Of a stretch of DNA of 44,640 nt, positions 1 through 9,435 are shown piece after piece. The DNA comes from an archaeon CG10_big_fil_rev_8_21_14_0_10_43_11. GTDB lineage: Archaea > Nanobdellota > Nanobdellia > PEZQ01. Under the pieces are notes generated by a model. It ran no database searches. It was not told where the DNA came from and saw nothing but the letters and a program-made list of their open reading frames with translations. The position numbers were made by a program, and so were the translations under genes. The stretch's first letter is position 1. Every line of letters starts with the position of its first letter. The stretch covers positions 37,788 through 82,427 of the forward strand of contig PEZQ01000008.1 of the NCBI GenBank assembly GCA_002763265.1. Direction: 5' to 3'.

Positions 1-217
1 CTTGAATCGTGATGCCTCGCTCTTGCTCTTCCTCAAGAAAGTCAAGCGCGCGCGCTTCTCCTGCTACTTTTTCACTGAGCATGCCTGCTCCTGAAAGAAG
101 CGAGTCTGAGAGCGTGGTTTTTCCATGGTCAATGTGAGCTACAATACCCATGTTTCGGATTTTTGTAGGCTCGCTCATCAATTCCTTAATCTTTTGTGAA
201 TTATCCTTCTTTGCCAT
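1..217 (-). CDS. fusA: Translation elongation factor 2, N-terminal part (runs off the window)
   Basis: This is the first 72 codons of the GTPase that drives ribosomal translocation. The translation starts [14 protein letters not shown] and contains the P-loop AHIDHGKTT at about residues 27-35 and the switch I region RGITIQ at about 67-72, both typical of archaeal and eukaryotic EF-2. The ATG at 217 is the natural start because the family has this short lysine-rich lead before the G domain. It lies downstream of rps7 in the same orientation, which resembles the archaeal str-like order, but a promoter of its own is likely (259-270). The rest of the gene lies outside the window. Confidence 0.96.
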   Translation of the reverse strand, partial: MAKKDNSQKIKELMSEPTKIRNMGIVAHIDHGKTTLSDSLLSGAGMLSEKVAGEARALDFLEEEQERGITIQ

Positions 218-258
218 ACTAACACCATTAATACGAGTAGTCAAACTAAACTCACATA

Positions 259-270
259 GCTTTTTAATGC
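259..270 (-). promoter_or_regulatory. Probable TATA box of the EF-2 gene
   Basis: On the minus strand this reads GCATTAAAAAGC, an archaeal TATA-like element. Its centre is about 47 nt before the EF-2 ATG, which predicts a leader of roughly 20 nt; GGTG stands about 9 nt before the ATG as a possible ribosome site. The rest of 271-480 is intergenic, with short direct repeats of GAGTTA near 420-440 and no further gene that I can support. Assignment is by position and composition only. Confidence 0.45.
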
Positions 271-487
271 TTGTGGTACGCCCTTATTTTCCTGCTGACC
301 CTACACATGCAAACCGCCTTTTTTAAAACATGACTCGTGTAGGTAACAACAAACCAATGCTTTAAAAAAAAAGCGTGCGCAAAAAACCCGGGCTAACTCA
401 CTACTCGCGCGTGGTTAACAAGAGTTAAAAAGAGTTAGTGCGCATAGTTTAGAGGCATTTCTTGAAATACGCTCCTGAAGGATAATC

Positions 488-676
488 ATGACAAACAGAA
501 GCGATGAACGTAAAACTCTTGAAAAACTTGTTGACACAAAAAATATGTCTAGTCAGGTGCCTGATTGGACTGCATACGAGAATGGATGGTGCAAAGACCC
601 GCGCGACCAGACGTGGATTTACATCCAAAATGGCAAACCCTTGTTTGGAGGGTATGGAAAAACAGAATTACGCTAA
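488..676 (+). CDS. Small hypothetical protein, 62 aa
   Basis: I do not recognise this family. The ORF codes for a soluble, polar 62-residue protein whose second half is rich in W, Y and G (DWTAYENGW, TWIYIQNGKPLFGGYG), which looks like a small beta-rich domain. It is the only plus-strand gene inside a minus-strand block. The ATG at 488 is preceded by AAGGAT about 8 nt upstream, a plausible ribosome site, and by a TATA-like stretch CATAGTTTAG near 444. It ends 3 nt before the convergent 37-aa gene. I think it is real, but there is no homology evidence. Confidence 0.5.
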   Translation: MTNRSDERKTLEKLVDTKNMSSQVPDWTAYENGWCKDPRDQTWIYIQNGKPLFGGYGKTELR

Positions 677-679
677 AGA

Positions 680-793
680 CTAGTTTTTGTTTGCGTAGCG
701 GTACACTAAAAAGAGCAGGGCGCCTGCAGCAACAATAGCACCAATATACCACGGCGTAAGACCTGCATCAATAATCACGCGTCCGGTAATCAT
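680..793 (-). CDS. 37-aa single-pass membrane peptide
   Basis: A short minus-strand frame encodes 37 residues starting MITGRVIIDAGLTPWYIGAI and ending VYRYANKN. A hydrophobic stretch of about 20 residues (PWYIGAIVAAGALLFLVYRY) followed by positive residues predicts one membrane helix with its C-terminus in the cytoplasm. It begins about 50 nt after the rps7 stop. A good TATA-like sequence, GTTTAAATC at about 817-826, lies 29 nt before the ATG, so a leaderless transcript of its own is possible. There is no Shine-Dalgarno sequence. The function is unknown, and the start and coding status are inferred. Confidence 0.5.
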   Translation of the reverse strand: MITGRVIIDAGLTPWYIGAIVAAGALLFLVYRYANKN

Positions 794-843
794 ACTAAGA
801 ATTAGAGCAGGTGAGTGATTTAAACGTTTAGGAAAAAAAAGGT

Positions 844-1446
844 TTAACGGCTTGCTGCTGCTTGTCGTTCTGCTTCAACTTTTTTAGTGATTGAAAAACT
901 GGTTTTATCATCTTTTGATGCTTTGATAAGCTCGTCTGCCAATACTTGCGCTGCGCTGCGCTTGTTTTTCACACATTTCAAGTACACGCCCTGCGTGAGC
1001 CAGCGAAGCGCTAAATCAACGCGTCGTTGCGGTGAGCAATCAACTGCTTTGGGGTGTCTAATACCCCCATACTCGATAGTAGTAACTTCTTCCATAGGTG
1101 CAGAATATTCGATTGCGCGCACAAGAATCTGAATAGGATTATCATTTGTTTTTTGCTCAATAATATCAAACGCATCAAGAACGGTTTTCGCGTTAGACAC
1201 AAATTTTCCGCTGTTTCTTCCGCTGGTGAAATTGTGTTTTTTTCCTTTGTGGCCTGAAACCATCATTTTCGTGATAAGTCGCTCAACAATGTGCATGTCC
1301 TCACTTTTCCAAAAACGCTTGGTTTCCTGTCTGCCTTCGTTTCGTGGAACAATGATGTTTGGCGTGCTAATGTAGCCAATAAGACCCGGATCCCTAATTG
1401 AGACCGCGTTGTCATACTTATTGAATAATCTGATAGTGTCAACCAT
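844..1446 (-). CDS. rps7: 30S ribosomal protein uS7
   Basis: uS7 binds the 3' major domain of 16S rRNA and nucleates assembly of the small-subunit head. At 200 aa it has the archaeal length with the long N-terminal extension (MVDTIRLFNKYD). Family signatures are visible: KMMVSGHKGKKHN, NPIQILVRAIEYSAP and GIRHPKAVDCSPQRRVDLALRW. The C-terminus ends in basic and alanine residues. It starts 11 nt after the stop of rps12, so the two genes form one transcription unit. Confidence 0.97.
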   Translation of the reverse strand: MVDTIRLFNKYDNAVSIRDPGLIGYISTPNIIVPRNEGRQETKRFWKSEDMHIVERLITKMMVSGHKGKKHNFTSGRNSGKFVSNAKTVLDAFDIIEQKTNDNPIQILVRAIEYSAPMEEVTTIEYGGIRHPKAVDCSPQRRVDLALRWLTQGVYLKCVKNKRSAAQVLADELIKASKDDKTSFSITKKVEAERQAAASR

Positions 1447-1457
1447 GTTTTAGCGCC

Positions 1458-1892
1458 CTACTTTTTCTTCTCCTTTTTGCCCTTAATAATTTCAGGCAAG
1501 CTGATGTTATTGACTTTAATTACTTTAAATTTAACCCCCGGCATGTCTCCTGCACTGCGTTTTTGGGGTCCGCCAACACGCTGAATTATCACGTTATCGT
1601 GCTCATCAATGTGCTTGAGCGCGCCAACACCCGGCATGAATGCGGTTACGGTTCGGCCATTTTTGATGAGTTGCACAACCGCACATTTACGCAATCCGCT
1701 GTGAGGCTGTTTGACTTCAACGTTTTTCTTTCGAATAACAATACCTGACGCCATTGGAGCTCCTCCAAGCGGGTCGTACTTTCTCCACGTTCCCTGAGAC
1801 TTGTGCAATGACCCTTTTGCGGAGTTCTTGTAGTCTTTTCTTCGCTTTAATAAGGTTCGTCCGGCCATAATGCCGCGTGCTTTCTTAACCAT
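1458..1892 (-). CDS. rps12: 30S ribosomal protein uS12
   Basis: uS12 sits at the decoding centre of the small subunit. The 144-aa product starts MVKKARGIMAGRTLLKRR, which matches the archaeal N-terminus, so the ATG at 1892 is preferred over the internal ATG at codon 9. The conserved loop QPHSGLRKCAVVQLIKNGR and the AGDMPGVKFKV segment are present, and the C-terminus is a lysine tail. GAGGT lies 5 nt before the start codon and a TATA box lies at about 1917-1929. In this window, therefore, rps12-rps7 appears to be transcribed separately from the rpo genes upstream. Confidence 0.97.
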   Translation of the reverse strand: MVKKARGIMAGRTLLKRRKDYKNSAKGSLHKSQGTWRKYDPLGGAPMASGIVIRKKNVEVKQPHSGLRKCAVVQLIKNGRTVTAFMPGVGALKHIDEHDNVIIQRVGGPQKRSAGDMPGVKFKVIKVNNISLPEIIKGKKEKKK

Positions 1893-1916
1893 TTTACCTC
1901 ACAACTAATAGCACAA

Positions 1917-1929
1917 GGGTTTTTAAAGG
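1917..1929 (-). promoter_or_regulatory. Probable promoter of rps12-rps7
   Basis: The minus strand reads CCTTTAAAAACCC here, about 30 nt before the rps12 ATG, which fits an archaeal TATA box. The transcript would have a very short leader that still contains GAGGT. No experimental support is available from sequence alone. Confidence 0.5.
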
Positions 1930-1988
1930 TTATTCTTTGCCATGCAATAAACCAAACACGGCATTGCTTTTATCATCATCACAAATCG

Positions 1989-2702
1989 TTACCTGACATA
2001 TGAAAGTACAAAGAGAATGCTCAACAGGATTGGCTGGTGGATAAGATAGATGACAAGCGAGCGCCTGCCAAGAGCACACAGGTGACTGACTACCGGCAAT
2101 TTTGAGAAGTCTGGAACGCTGAGTTTTCGCGTCTGATTTTGGTAAAAAAACGCGCCAAAGGCAACACCGCTAAAGACGAAAAAAAGCCAGGGAATAAGGG
2201 GTTCATAATCAAAATAATACCAGTTGGGTTGCACAAGACCGGTTGGAATAAAAAGCGGGTGTGAAAATGAGAACAAGGGCTTTGCATACGTGATAAGGGC
2301 AACTCCAAGCGCGAGAATACTGTTTGCAACACCCAAACCAAGGTAAAGCGGGGCAAAAAGTACTGCTACCCCGATGAAGTGAAGCGTTCCAAACACAACC
2401 GTGTTTTGAGGAAAAAATGTAAACGTTACGATAGTGATAATAACGCCCAAAAGGAATACGCGCGCGCCGCGAAACACAAAATGCGTTTTTTGTTGTCTGC
2501 GCGCGTAGCTAATCGCAAGACTGGTGCCTACAAGAAACATAAATAATCCAAGACCAATCCACACCCCTACTTTGAAAAACGGCGCTGACAAGTTAATAGA
2601 GACAAACCCAAAAAAGGCAAGGTCAAACAAGAAGTGATACACGACCATAAGGCTGATAAGGCTTCCGCGCAAAAAATCAACTTCCCAAAACCGCTCATGC
2701 AT
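1989..2702 (-). CDS. DUF1624 / acyltransferase-like multi-pass membrane protein
   Basis: This 237-aa protein starts MHERFWEVDFLRGSLISLMV, the hallmark RxxEVDxxRG segment followed by MVVYHFLFDLAFFG, which is the N-terminal signature of the DUF1624 family related to heparan-alpha-glucosaminide N-acetyltransferase and other membrane acyltransferases. About seven hydrophobic helices can be seen, and the C-terminal LGRRSLVIYLIHQPI motif is typical. The likely role is acyl transfer to an envelope sugar or lipid, but the substrate cannot be read from sequence. It interrupts the usual archaeal nusA-rps12 order, which is unusual for such a conserved block. Confidence 0.8.
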   Translation of the reverse strand: MHERFWEVDFLRGSLISLMVVYHFLFDLAFFGFVSINLSAPFFKVGVWIGLGLFMFLVGTSLAISYARRQQKTHFVFRGARVFLLGVIITIVTFTFFPQNTVVFGTLHFIGVAVLFAPLYLGLGVANSILALGVALITYAKPLFSFSHPLFIPTGLVQPNWYYFDYEPLIPWLFFVFSGVAFGAFFYQNQTRKLSVPDFSKLPVVSHLCALGRRSLVIYLIHQPILLSILFVLSYVR

Positions 2703-2747
2703 AGTTATGGTTTAGGAGTGCGATTCATATTCAAAAAGTATTCGCGC

Positions 2748-3095
2748 TCAAGGCAGTTGCGTTGAAAATGAGGTTAAGGCGCGTTTGAGTTGGGCAGTGT
2801 TTGTAAGAAGGCGGTTGCGCAACAATTGCATGTCAGGTTTCTTTTCAATCTCATCAAGATTCCTTTTGCACATTTCAAACAAACTGTAGAGAAAGCCAAA
2901 CGAGCGTTTTGTTGAGGTTGGCGTGTTCCTGATTGCTTCACGAACGCTCGGCGCGTGTTCTGCAAGCTCTTCACATTCCTCTAAAAGCGCGCGTATAGAT
3001 GGTTTTTCTGTTGTGCTAAACGCGTCAAGATTAGAACAAAACGTGCTTGTTGCACGAATAAACGAATCAAGGGATTGTCTAGTCACAATGCTCAC
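2748..3095 (-). CDS. Hypothetical helical protein, 115 aa
   Basis: I do not recognise this protein. It is soluble, mostly helical by composition, with a heptad-like C-terminal half (LFEMCKRNLDEIEKKPDMQLLRNRLL). The start at 3095 is GTG; a second in-frame GTG lies at 3086. AT-rich TATA-like sequence (GTTTTAATTC) lies about 20-26 nt before the first GTG, which suggests its own promoter. It sits between the NusA-like gene and the DUF1624 gene inside the ribosomal/rpo block. Its role is unknown; a link to transcription or translation would be guilt by association only. Confidence 0.6.
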   Translation of the reverse strand: MSIVTRQSLDSFIRATSTFCSNLDAFSTTEKPSIRALLEECEELAEHAPSVREAIRNTPTSTKRSFGFLYSLFEMCKRNLDEIEKKPDMQLLRNRLLTNTAQLKRALTSFSTQLP

Positions 3096-3148
3096 TCTGA
3101 CGTATTAAGAATTAAAACATTGTTATACGCCACAGAATATGATTTTTC

Positions 3149-3562
3149 TCAGGTTAAGCGCACAATAGTAATGTTGTGGTAGCGCTTGATAAGCTGGGTT
3201 GCGTATTTGAACTTGCTTTTTACGAGCCCCTTATCACTTTCAGGTGACAAGTGCAGAATTGAATTGCCTGATGAGTCAGTGCTCACATAACTTCGTCCAA
3301 GCTTTGCGGGATGAAAAATGTTGCTTGCAAACTTGACCGGGTCCTGGCTAAACTCAATAACTTCCACTTTCTTATTGAGCTTGTTTTGAAGTGCAACAAT
3401 ATTACTTCCTCTCCTGCCTATTGCAAGTCCTGCTTGGCCTTCTTCAACAACAAAAATTATCTTGTTATTTCCAACAATACAATCTTTGACACGCGCGCCT
3501 GTTACACTCTCAAATAATCCAACAAAACGAAGCGAGTCCGTGTCAAGCTTGATTCTAACCAT
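3149..3562 (-). CDS. nusA: NusA-like KH-domain transcription factor
   Basis: The archaeal NusA homologue is made of the two KH domains only and has no S1 domain; at 137 aa this product fits. The first KH domain includes GNNKIIFVVEEGQAGLAIGR with the GRRGSNI loop, and the second carries a basic C-terminal half ending HNITIVRLT. It is thought to act in transcription elongation or termination and RNA binding. It starts one base after the uL30e stop codon, in the canonical archaeal order rpoA''-rpl30e-nusA. Confidence 0.93.
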   Translation of the reverse strand: MVRIKLDTDSLRFVGLFESVTGARVKDCIVGNNKIIFVVEEGQAGLAIGRRGSNIVALQNKLNKKVEVIEFSQDPVKFASNIFHPAKLGRSYVSTDSSGNSILHLSPESDKGLVKSKFKYATQLIKRYHNITIVRLT

Positions 3563-3563
3563 C

Positions 3564-3866
3564 TTACTTTTTCACCGCTAGAGCACTAACCATAAATGGT
3601 TTTTTACACACCACGCCAAGGTCATAACTGTTTCCAGGAAATACATTCACACGCGTGCCAGTTAGTTCTGCGTAGTACGTGACGCGCTCTTTGACTTTTT
3701 GGCTTGTGTTATTTGAAAGAAAGACTTTGCTCACAGCATCTTTTTGCAGTGCAGAAATCACATCATCAACGCCCACAACAGTTTTTTTTGCTTTGAGCGC
3801 TGCACGTATTTCAGTTGATTGTGCTACGCGCGAAGCGTCTTGTGTTATGTCAGTATCTTGTGTCAT
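3564..3866 (-). CDS. rpl30e: Ribosomal protein eL30 (L30e) family
   Basis: The family is a small alpha-beta-alpha sandwich that binds kink-turn RNA. I place the start at the ATG at 3866 (MTQDTDITQD), giving 100 aa, the usual size. The frame stays open to 3959 through the end of rpoA'', but that would add a basic 31-residue tail unlike the family. Characteristic features are GVDDVISALQKDAVSKVFLSNN, YYAELTGTRV and the C-terminal VVCKKPFMVSALAV. AAGGAG lies 12 nt before the ATG. It sits directly after rpoA'', as in most archaea. Confidence 0.93.
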   Translation of the reverse strand: MTQDTDITQDASRVAQSTEIRAALKAKKTVVGVDDVISALQKDAVSKVFLSNNTSQKVKERVTYYAELTGTRVNVFPGNSYDLGVVCKKPFMVSALAVKK

Positions 3867-3876
3867 GGGGGAACGC

Positions 3877-5025
3877 TTACTCCTTAGAAGGTTTAACCTT
3901 CTTCTCTTTTTTATTACTATCTGTTTTTTTTGCAACCAGTTCAGGAAGCCCTGTTCCAATTGGTGCAGGCTGGTTTATCATGATATTTTCAATCACACCG
4001 CGAAGCATGTCTACCTTATTGTGTGTTGCTGCGTCAAACAAGTGTACGATAGGTGTTTCAAAACTTGCTCGTGCAAGCGGACTTGATTTTCTGCCAACAA
4101 TACCATAGCGAGTGATTCCCCGAATCTCGCCTGTGTAGGTCATAAGGTCTGCTACAAGCATGATGTGGCGAATGTCAACACCAAGACCTTGTTCTTCCAT
4201 AGTGCTTACAACTTCGCGAATAATTGCTTCACGAGCAGCATCAATGCCAAGCACGTCATACATTTCCCAAATATGATTGCTATGCGTGCGGGTTTCGTCA
4301 ACTTCAGGAATTTTCACCACTTTTTTAAGGTTGGTTCCGCTTGTTTTAATAACAAAACCGCGGCCGCTTCGGATTGGAAGCACTTGTGAAATGCCTTTAA
4401 CACCGCGCACATAGGTTTGCAACACTTTTGCTTTAAACTTGTACACGTCAGTCACATCAATATTTGTTTCTGCGCTAATGCAAATAGTTGATTCGCCTGC
4501 AAGCTCTGCTTCAATTTTCTTGACGCGCTGCTGTAATGATTCAAGCACTTCTTGTGCAGTAATATCATAACTGCCCAGTTTTTCTTCATCAAGTTCAAAA
4601 TTGATTTTGAAGTTAAGCAGGTCAATAGTAACATACTTGATAAGGTCATCGAGCGTGATTTCAATCAAACGGGCTGCCACCTTTCGCGCAATTGACTCGT
4701 CTGCTTCAAACTCTGGTTTGAGATAGATAACCATTGTTGGCGTTGAGGGCTCTTTTCGTGCGTCAAAAATTTCAATAATACGAGGCAAACCCAAGGTAAC
4801 GTTCATATCACTTACGCCAGCGTGATGAAACACGTTCATAGTCATCTGCGTGCCGGGTTCACCAATGGATTGTGCTGCAATAACGCCAACGCTGTCTCCT
4901 TCTTCAACGTACATGCTATATAATCGTTCCAAAATCTTTGGAAGCGCGCCTTTCTTGTTTTTTGAAGCTTCAAGCTCTGCTTCGATTTCGCGTCTAATTT
5001 GTGGAGCAACGTCTTCTATGTTCAT
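3877..5025 (-). CDS. rpoA2: DNA-directed RNA polymerase subunit A'' (C-terminal part of the largest subunit)
   Basis: This 382-aa subunit supplies the C-terminal part of the beta'-like subunit, including the end of the trigger loop region, jaw and cleft. Conserved segments are [24 protein letters not shown] near residues 47-70, [19 protein letters not shown], and [27 protein letters not shown] near the end. The tail is lysine-rich ([11 protein letters not shown]), longer than I would expect for the family. The ATG overlaps the rpoA' stop as ATGA, with GAGGTG 5 nt upstream, so translation is probably coupled. Confidence 0.97.
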   Translation of the reverse strand: MNIEDVAPQIRREIEAELEASKNKKGALPKILERLYSMYVEEGDSVGVIAAQSIGEPGTQMTMNVFHHAGVSDMNVTLGLPRIIEIFDARKEPSTPTMVIYLKPEFEADESIARKVAARLIEITLDDLIKYVTIDLLNFKINFELDEEKLGSYDITAQEVLESLQQRVKKIEAELAGESTICISAETNIDVTDVYKFKAKVLQTYVRGVKGISQVLPIRSGRGFVIKTSGTNLKKVVKIPEVDETRTHSNHIWEMYDVLGIDAAREAIIREVVSTMEEQGLGVDIRHIMLVADLMTYTGEIRGITRYGIVGRKSSPLARASFETPIVHLFDAATHNKVDMLRGVIENIMINQPAPIGTGLPELVAKKTDSNKKEKKVKPSKE

Positions 5026-7622
5026 TCAAGCACCTCAGTAATGATTTGTCTCATGTTTGGTTTGCCGCCGGCACTTTTTCCAACGTCAATACCATCTTCT
5101 CCAAACAGGAATTGAACAATGTTATTCCAGTCATCTCGCACGCTCTTGTCGCGCACAACCTTAAGGTCTTGCAAGGAATTAACCAGTCTGCGCTGCAAAT
5201 AACCGCTCTTTGGCGTTGCCATGCTCTTGTCCATAAGGCTTGCACGACCCGTGACCGCAACAAAGAAAAACTCGAATGGATCGAGCCCGTGAATAAAACC
5301 GTTTTCAATAAACCCATGACTTTTTGCACCAAGGTCTCCGCGCTCAAAGTGAGGAAGCACGCGTTCAAAATATCCTTTGCTGATTCGTGAACCGCGCAAA
5401 CTTGTTTGTCCGTTAAACGCGTTCATCAAACCAATGTTGAGAAGTGAGCCTTTTGCACGTGTTTTAACCATAACCATGGTATCGTTTTCAAGCGTTTTAA
5501 AGACTTTTCCAATTTCATTGATTGCCTGGTTTCGTGCTTTGTTAAGCTCAGTTACGATGCGAAGCTCAAGAGTTTCTCTAAGAGTCCTGCCAGGAAATGC
5601 AACCAGTTTCTTTTGCTTGAAGTCAGTAATAAGATCCAAAACGCGTTTGATGCCATCCCGTTTGATTTGCTTAACTGTTTTTTCAAGGTCTTGGGGGATT
5701 CTAATATCTCGAAGCAGCATAGAAAACCCGTGCATTTGCAGGGTTTGCACTGCAATTGATGAGATTTGTTGGATAAACGTTGCCGCGCGTGCTGAGCCAT
5801 GCTTATTTGCAATTGCTTGCACAAGCTTTCCGCCAGGACCCACGCTTGATGCGTCAATGGCACCATGCACAAGCTTTCCTGATTTAATCACCACAAGCGC
5901 ATCATCTTTGATAAGCTCATCTTTACTTGCTTGTTTTTGTCCATACGCAGTTGGGCCTTCATAATCAAAATCGTCGGGCAAAAAAAGACTAAACACTTCT
6001 TTTCCCGTGTACTCTTCTTTTCGTTCAGGAAATTCTGTTTCAATGCCTGACTTGAAAAGAAGCTTGTACGCTTCTTTTGCGCTAAGCACCATGCCTTTTC
6101 GTGTGAGCACGTAACAACCACTAATCTGGTCTTCTACAGGTGCAATAATTGATGTACCATGTCGAGGAGAAATTATAAGTTCATTAACGCCCATGAGGAT
6201 GCGTGCTTCTGCTTGCGCTTCTTCAGTTTGGGGAACGTGCAAGTTCATCTCGTCACCGTCAAAGTCTGCGTTGTACGGCTTTGTAACTGCTAAGTTGATT
6301 CTAAACGTTTTTCCAGGCAACACGCGCACGCGATGACCCATAATAGACATTTTGTGAAGTGAGGGTTGTCGATTGAAAAGTACAACATCATCATCAATGA
6401 GGTGGCGTTCAACAATGTATCCTGGCTCAAGTTCTTCAAGCAATACTTCTTTTGTTTGGTCAGTGACTTTCTTTCGCTTTCCATCAGGTGTGATAATGTA
6501 GTTTGCTCCCGGATAGTTCGGCGTGTTTTTGAGCAGGCGTTTCATGTAATCCATGTTCCATTCTGTCACGCGTTCAGGAATAGTGAGGTCTTTTGCGATT
6601 TGTTCAGGAATACCCACCTGATCAATTGCAATACGTGAATCAGGTGAAATAACGGTTCGTGACGAGAAGTTCACGCGTTTTCCTGCTAAATTTCGTCTAA
6701 AGCGACCTTCTTTTCCTTTGAGTCGTTCTGTAAGGGTTCGCAGCGGTCTGCCGCTTCTGTGTCGTGCTGGTGGGATTTGTGAAATACTGTTGTCAAAAAA
6801 TGTAGTAACGTGATACTGAAGAAGCAACCACAAGTCTTCAATAATAGGTGCGGGTGCTCCTGCGTTAAGGTTCTCATAGAGGCGTTGGTTTGTCCGCACA
6901 ATGTCACCCAGCTTGTGGGTGAGGTCGTCTTCGCTTCTCTGTCCGCCTTCAAGCGTGATAGATGGTCGCACAGTTACAGGAGGAACGCCAAGAACAGTGA
7001 TGATTGCCCATTCAGGTCGTCCTGCACTCAAGTCAAGACCAAGAAGCGCGGTGTCTTCTGAGCGAATTTTTTCAAGCCAATCACGAATATCAATAGGAGT
7101 AAGTGATTCAGTTCCAAGGTAGAATTTGCTTGGTTTTTCGTACACAACTTTTTCTTTCTCAGCATTGCAGTGCGGGCAGGTTTTCTTTGCTTTGAGCCGG
7201 TTCACGATTTTTTTGATGTGCGCCCACATTTCAAGTTCTCCAACGTTTTCTTTAACTTGGTGGAGTTCATGTTCGTATTTTTCTTTTGTTGCATCCGTTA
7301 CCATTAAACGGCCGCAATCACGGCACGTTCCGCGAAGCATGTTGTACATCATACCAATGTATTCATAATGAAGTACCGGCCGGGCTAGTTCAATAATGCC
7401 AAAGTGTCCTGGACACTCATTGACTTTTGCACCGCACGTTCTGCAACGGATGCCCGGGTCAATCACACCCATACGCTGATCCATAAGACCACCCTCAATA
7501 GGGTAACCGTCAACATCGTAGAGTTCAGGGTTTACAATATTTACAACAGCATTACTCCTGATGAGCTCAGGTGCCATTATCTTGAATTCAATGCTTCCGA
7601 CTTTATCCATTACGCGTATCAT
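5022..7622 (-). CDS. rpoA1: DNA-directed RNA polymerase subunit A' (N-terminal part of the largest subunit)
   Basis: A' carries the clamp and the active site. The metal-binding loop [10 protein letters not shown] is intact. Zinc ligands are visible in [14 protein letters not shown] and in a CxxC pair CRDCG plus CPHC. The bridge helix and funnel region ([16 protein letters not shown]) are near the C-terminus. The frame is open to a TTG at 7634 that overlaps the rpoB' stop, but I choose the ATG at 7622 because AAGGTTGA stands about 9 nt before it; the product is then about 866 aa. A third candidate is the ATG at 7613. Confidence 0.96.
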   Translation of the reverse strand: MIRVMDKVGSIEFKIMAPELIRSNAVVNIVNPELYDVDGYPIEGGLMDQRMGVIDPGIRCRTCGAKVNECPGHFGIIELARPVLHYEYIGMMYNMLRGTCRDCGRLMVTDATKEKYEHELHQVKENVGELEMWAHIKKIVNRLKAKKTCPHCNAEKEKVVYEKPSKFYLGTESLTPIDIRDWLEKIRSEDTALLGLDLSAGRPEWAIITVLGVPPVTVRPSITLEGGQRSEDDLTHKLGDIVRTNQRLYENLNAGAPAPIIEDLWLLLQYHVTTFFDNSISQIPPARHRSGRPLRTLTERLKGKEGRFRRNLAGKRVNFSSRTVISPDSRIAIDQVGIPEQIAKDLTIPERVTEWNMDYMKRLLKNTPNYPGANYIITPDGKRKKVTDQTKEVLLEELEPGYIVERHLIDDDVVLFNRQPSLHKMSIMGHRVRVLPGKTFRINLAVTKPYNADFDGDEMNLHVPQTEEAQAEARILMGVNELIISPRHGTSIIAPVEDQISGCYVLTRKGMVLSAKEAYKLLFKSGIETEFPERKEEYTGKEVFSLFLPDDFDYEGPTAYGQKQASKDELIKDDALVVIKSGKLVHGAIDASSVGPGGKLVQAIANKHGSARAATFIQQISSIAVQTLQMHGFSMLLRDIRIPQDLEKTVKQIKRDGIKRVLDLITDFKQKKLVAFPGRTLRETLELRIVTELNKARNQAINEIGKVFKTLENDTMVMVKTRAKGSLLNIGLMNAFNGQTSLRGSRISKGYFERVLPHFERGDLGAKSHGFIENGFIHGLDPFEFFFVAVTGRASLMDKSMATPKSGYLQRRLVNSLQDLKVVRDKSVRDDWNNIVQFLFGEDGIDVGKSAGGKPNMRQIITEVLE

Positions 7623-7630
7623 AGTAGTGT

Positions 7631-9433
7631 TCAACCTTTCTTGGGTTTTAGATTTAGTTTTGGATGAATGCCCAGTGTTCTTAGCTCATCAAGCATGAGT
7701 TTGAATGCGTAGCTCATCTCTACGAACGTGATTCGTGCTTCTTTACAGCTTGGGCATACTGCTTCATTTCTAAATGTGTTGTATACTGCAGTAAGGCCAC
7801 AATTCTCACATACGGGAATAACGGTTTTGTCACTGTCAAAGCGCTCCTTGAGCAGGAGTGATGCTCCGTGAGCAACAAGCACATCTTTTTCCATCTCACC
7901 AAGGCGCAGACCGCCGTCTTTAACACGACCTTCAGTTGGTTGTCTTGTGAGCAGCTGCATTGGTCCGCGTGAGCGTGCGTGAATCTTTTTGCTGACTAAG
8001 TGTTTGAGTCGCATATAGTAAATATTTCCAACAAGGATTTTTGCCTGCATTTGCTCGCCAGTCACACCATCGTAGAGTGTTTCTGAACCGTCTTCTCTAA
8101 ATCCAAGTTCTTTGAGTTTTTTCATGAATTCTTCCTGTTTTTGACCTTCAAACGCGGTTCCATCCATGTACTCACCGGTAAGCGCACCAACTTTTCCTGC
8201 AAGTGTTTCAAGCACTTGACTCAACGTCATTCGACCCGGAAGTGAGTGCGGGTTGAAAATGATATCAGGCACAACACCGCTTGCAGTAAACGGCATGTCT
8301 TCTTGACTGTAGACCATGCCAATAACGCCTTTTTGTCCATGGCGGGTTGAGAATTTATCACCAATTTCTGGAATCATAAGTTTTCGAACCTTGACTTTAA
8401 CGCTCTTGTTTCCATCCTCGCTTTCAGTGAGAACAACACTGTCAATAACGCCGTCTTCTCCGGGATGCACGATAATTGATGCATCTCGTCGTGCTTCAAC
8501 ACCCATCTTGAATTCTTCCATTTCTGCAAGGAATCGAGGCGGGCTTGTTTTTCCAATCACAACGTCTCCTTCAGAAACAATTGCTTCAGGATGGATAAGA
8601 CCATCTTCTTCTAAATAGCGATAATCAGTTTCCACTTTGTAGCCGCGAACATCTTTATCAGGCACTTCAAACAAGTCAACTTGACCGCCAAGATAGCGGA
8701 GTTCCTGACTCTTATAGGGTTTGAAGTATGCTGAGCGGAAGAGTCCCCGTTCAATTGATGATTTGTTGAAAATAATTGAGTCTCCAACGTTGTACCCATC
8801 AAAACTCATAACCGCAATCACAATATTTGAACCGCAGGGGTGCTTATCATATCGGAGTCGGTTAAAAATAAGGGTGTCAACAATGGGTCGTTGAGGATAG
8901 AATAAGAGGTGTGAGTCAGTGTCTTGGCGCAGGTGGAAGTTTTGCGTGTACAAACCAATGCTTTGCTTTTGCAGCCGTGCACCAAAACTGACACGAGGTC
9001 CCTGATTGTATTCTGAGAAGGGAACCATTGCCGTGAGCACGCCAAGAATCACATTTGGACTAATTTCTACATGAGTGTGTTCTTTTGTGATTTCTTTTTC
9101 AGTAATGGCAATAAGCGCGTTTTCTTCCTCATCAGAGTCCAGATACTCAATAATACCGGACTTAACAAGGTCGTGCCAGCTCATTTTTCCGCTGGTCATA
9201 TCTTTAATAATGTCTTTTGTGAGTTTTGACACGCCTTTTTCAACAACAAGAAGAGGCCTGCGTGCTCTACCTTTCTCAGTGAGGATTTCAACAGAATTTT
9301 CTACCTCATTGTAGTACACATTCATACTTGAAGGGAATATTCCTGCTCTTCGCAGTTTTTTAACCTCTTCAATGAATTGCACGGGTTCATCGTGCGTGCC
9401 CACAAATATGTGGTCAAAACTTACATCAGCCAT
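7631..9433 (-). CDS. rpoB1: DNA-directed RNA polymerase subunit B' (C-terminal half of the second-largest subunit)
   Basis: This 600-aa protein is the catalytic half of RpoB. It contains GYNVGDSIIFNKSSIERG, the switch/hybrid-binding region KFSTRHGQKGVIG, and NPHSLPGRMTLSQVLE. At the C-terminus there is a zinc ribbon (CENCG and CPSC) followed by YAFKLMLDELRTLGI. The gene begins 2 nt after the end of rpoB''. The split of RpoB into two polypeptides at this place is known from methanogens, halophiles and some other archaeal groups; here both halves are intact, so this is a genuine split rather than a frameshift. Confidence 0.97.
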   Translation of the reverse strand: MADVSFDHIFVGTHDEPVQFIEEVKKLRRAGIFPSSMNVYYNEVENSVEILTEKGRARRPLLVVEKGVSKLTKDIIKDMTSGKMSWHDLVKSGIIEYLDSDEEENALIAITEKEITKEHTHVEISPNVILGVLTAMVPFSEYNQGPRVSFGARLQKQSIGLYTQNFHLRQDTDSHLLFYPQRPIVDTLIFNRLRYDKHPCGSNIVIAVMSFDGYNVGDSIIFNKSSIERGLFRSAYFKPYKSQELRYLGGQVDLFEVPDKDVRGYKVETDYRYLEEDGLIHPEAIVSEGDVVIGKTSPPRFLAEMEEFKMGVEARRDASIIVHPGEDGVIDSVVLTESEDGNKSVKVKVRKLMIPEIGDKFSTRHGQKGVIGMVYSQEDMPFTASGVVPDIIFNPHSLPGRMTLSQVLETLAGKVGALTGEYMDGTAFEGQKQEEFMKKLKELGFREDGSETLYDGVTGEQMQAKILVGNIYYMRLKHLVSKKIHARSRGPMQLLTRQPTEGRVKDGGLRLGEMEKDVLVAHGASLLLKERFDSDKTVIPVCENCGLTAVYNTFRNEAVCPSCKEARITFVEMSYAFKLMLDELRTLGIHPKLNLKPKKG

Positions 9434-9435
9434 GA

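Noticed and set aside
300-440. Repeated GAGTTA and A-run sequence considered as a CRISPR or other repeat array
   Set aside because: Only two short imperfect repeats; no regular spacing and no cas genes in the window.
5377-5964. 195-aa plus-strand ORF
   Set aside because: It lies wholly antisense to rpoA', whose motifs are clear; composition and lack of a start signal mark it as a shadow.
9434-9435. Possible frameshift between the two halves of rpoB
   Set aside because: Both halves have their own start and stop with a 2-nt gap, and a split RpoB is a known archaeal state.
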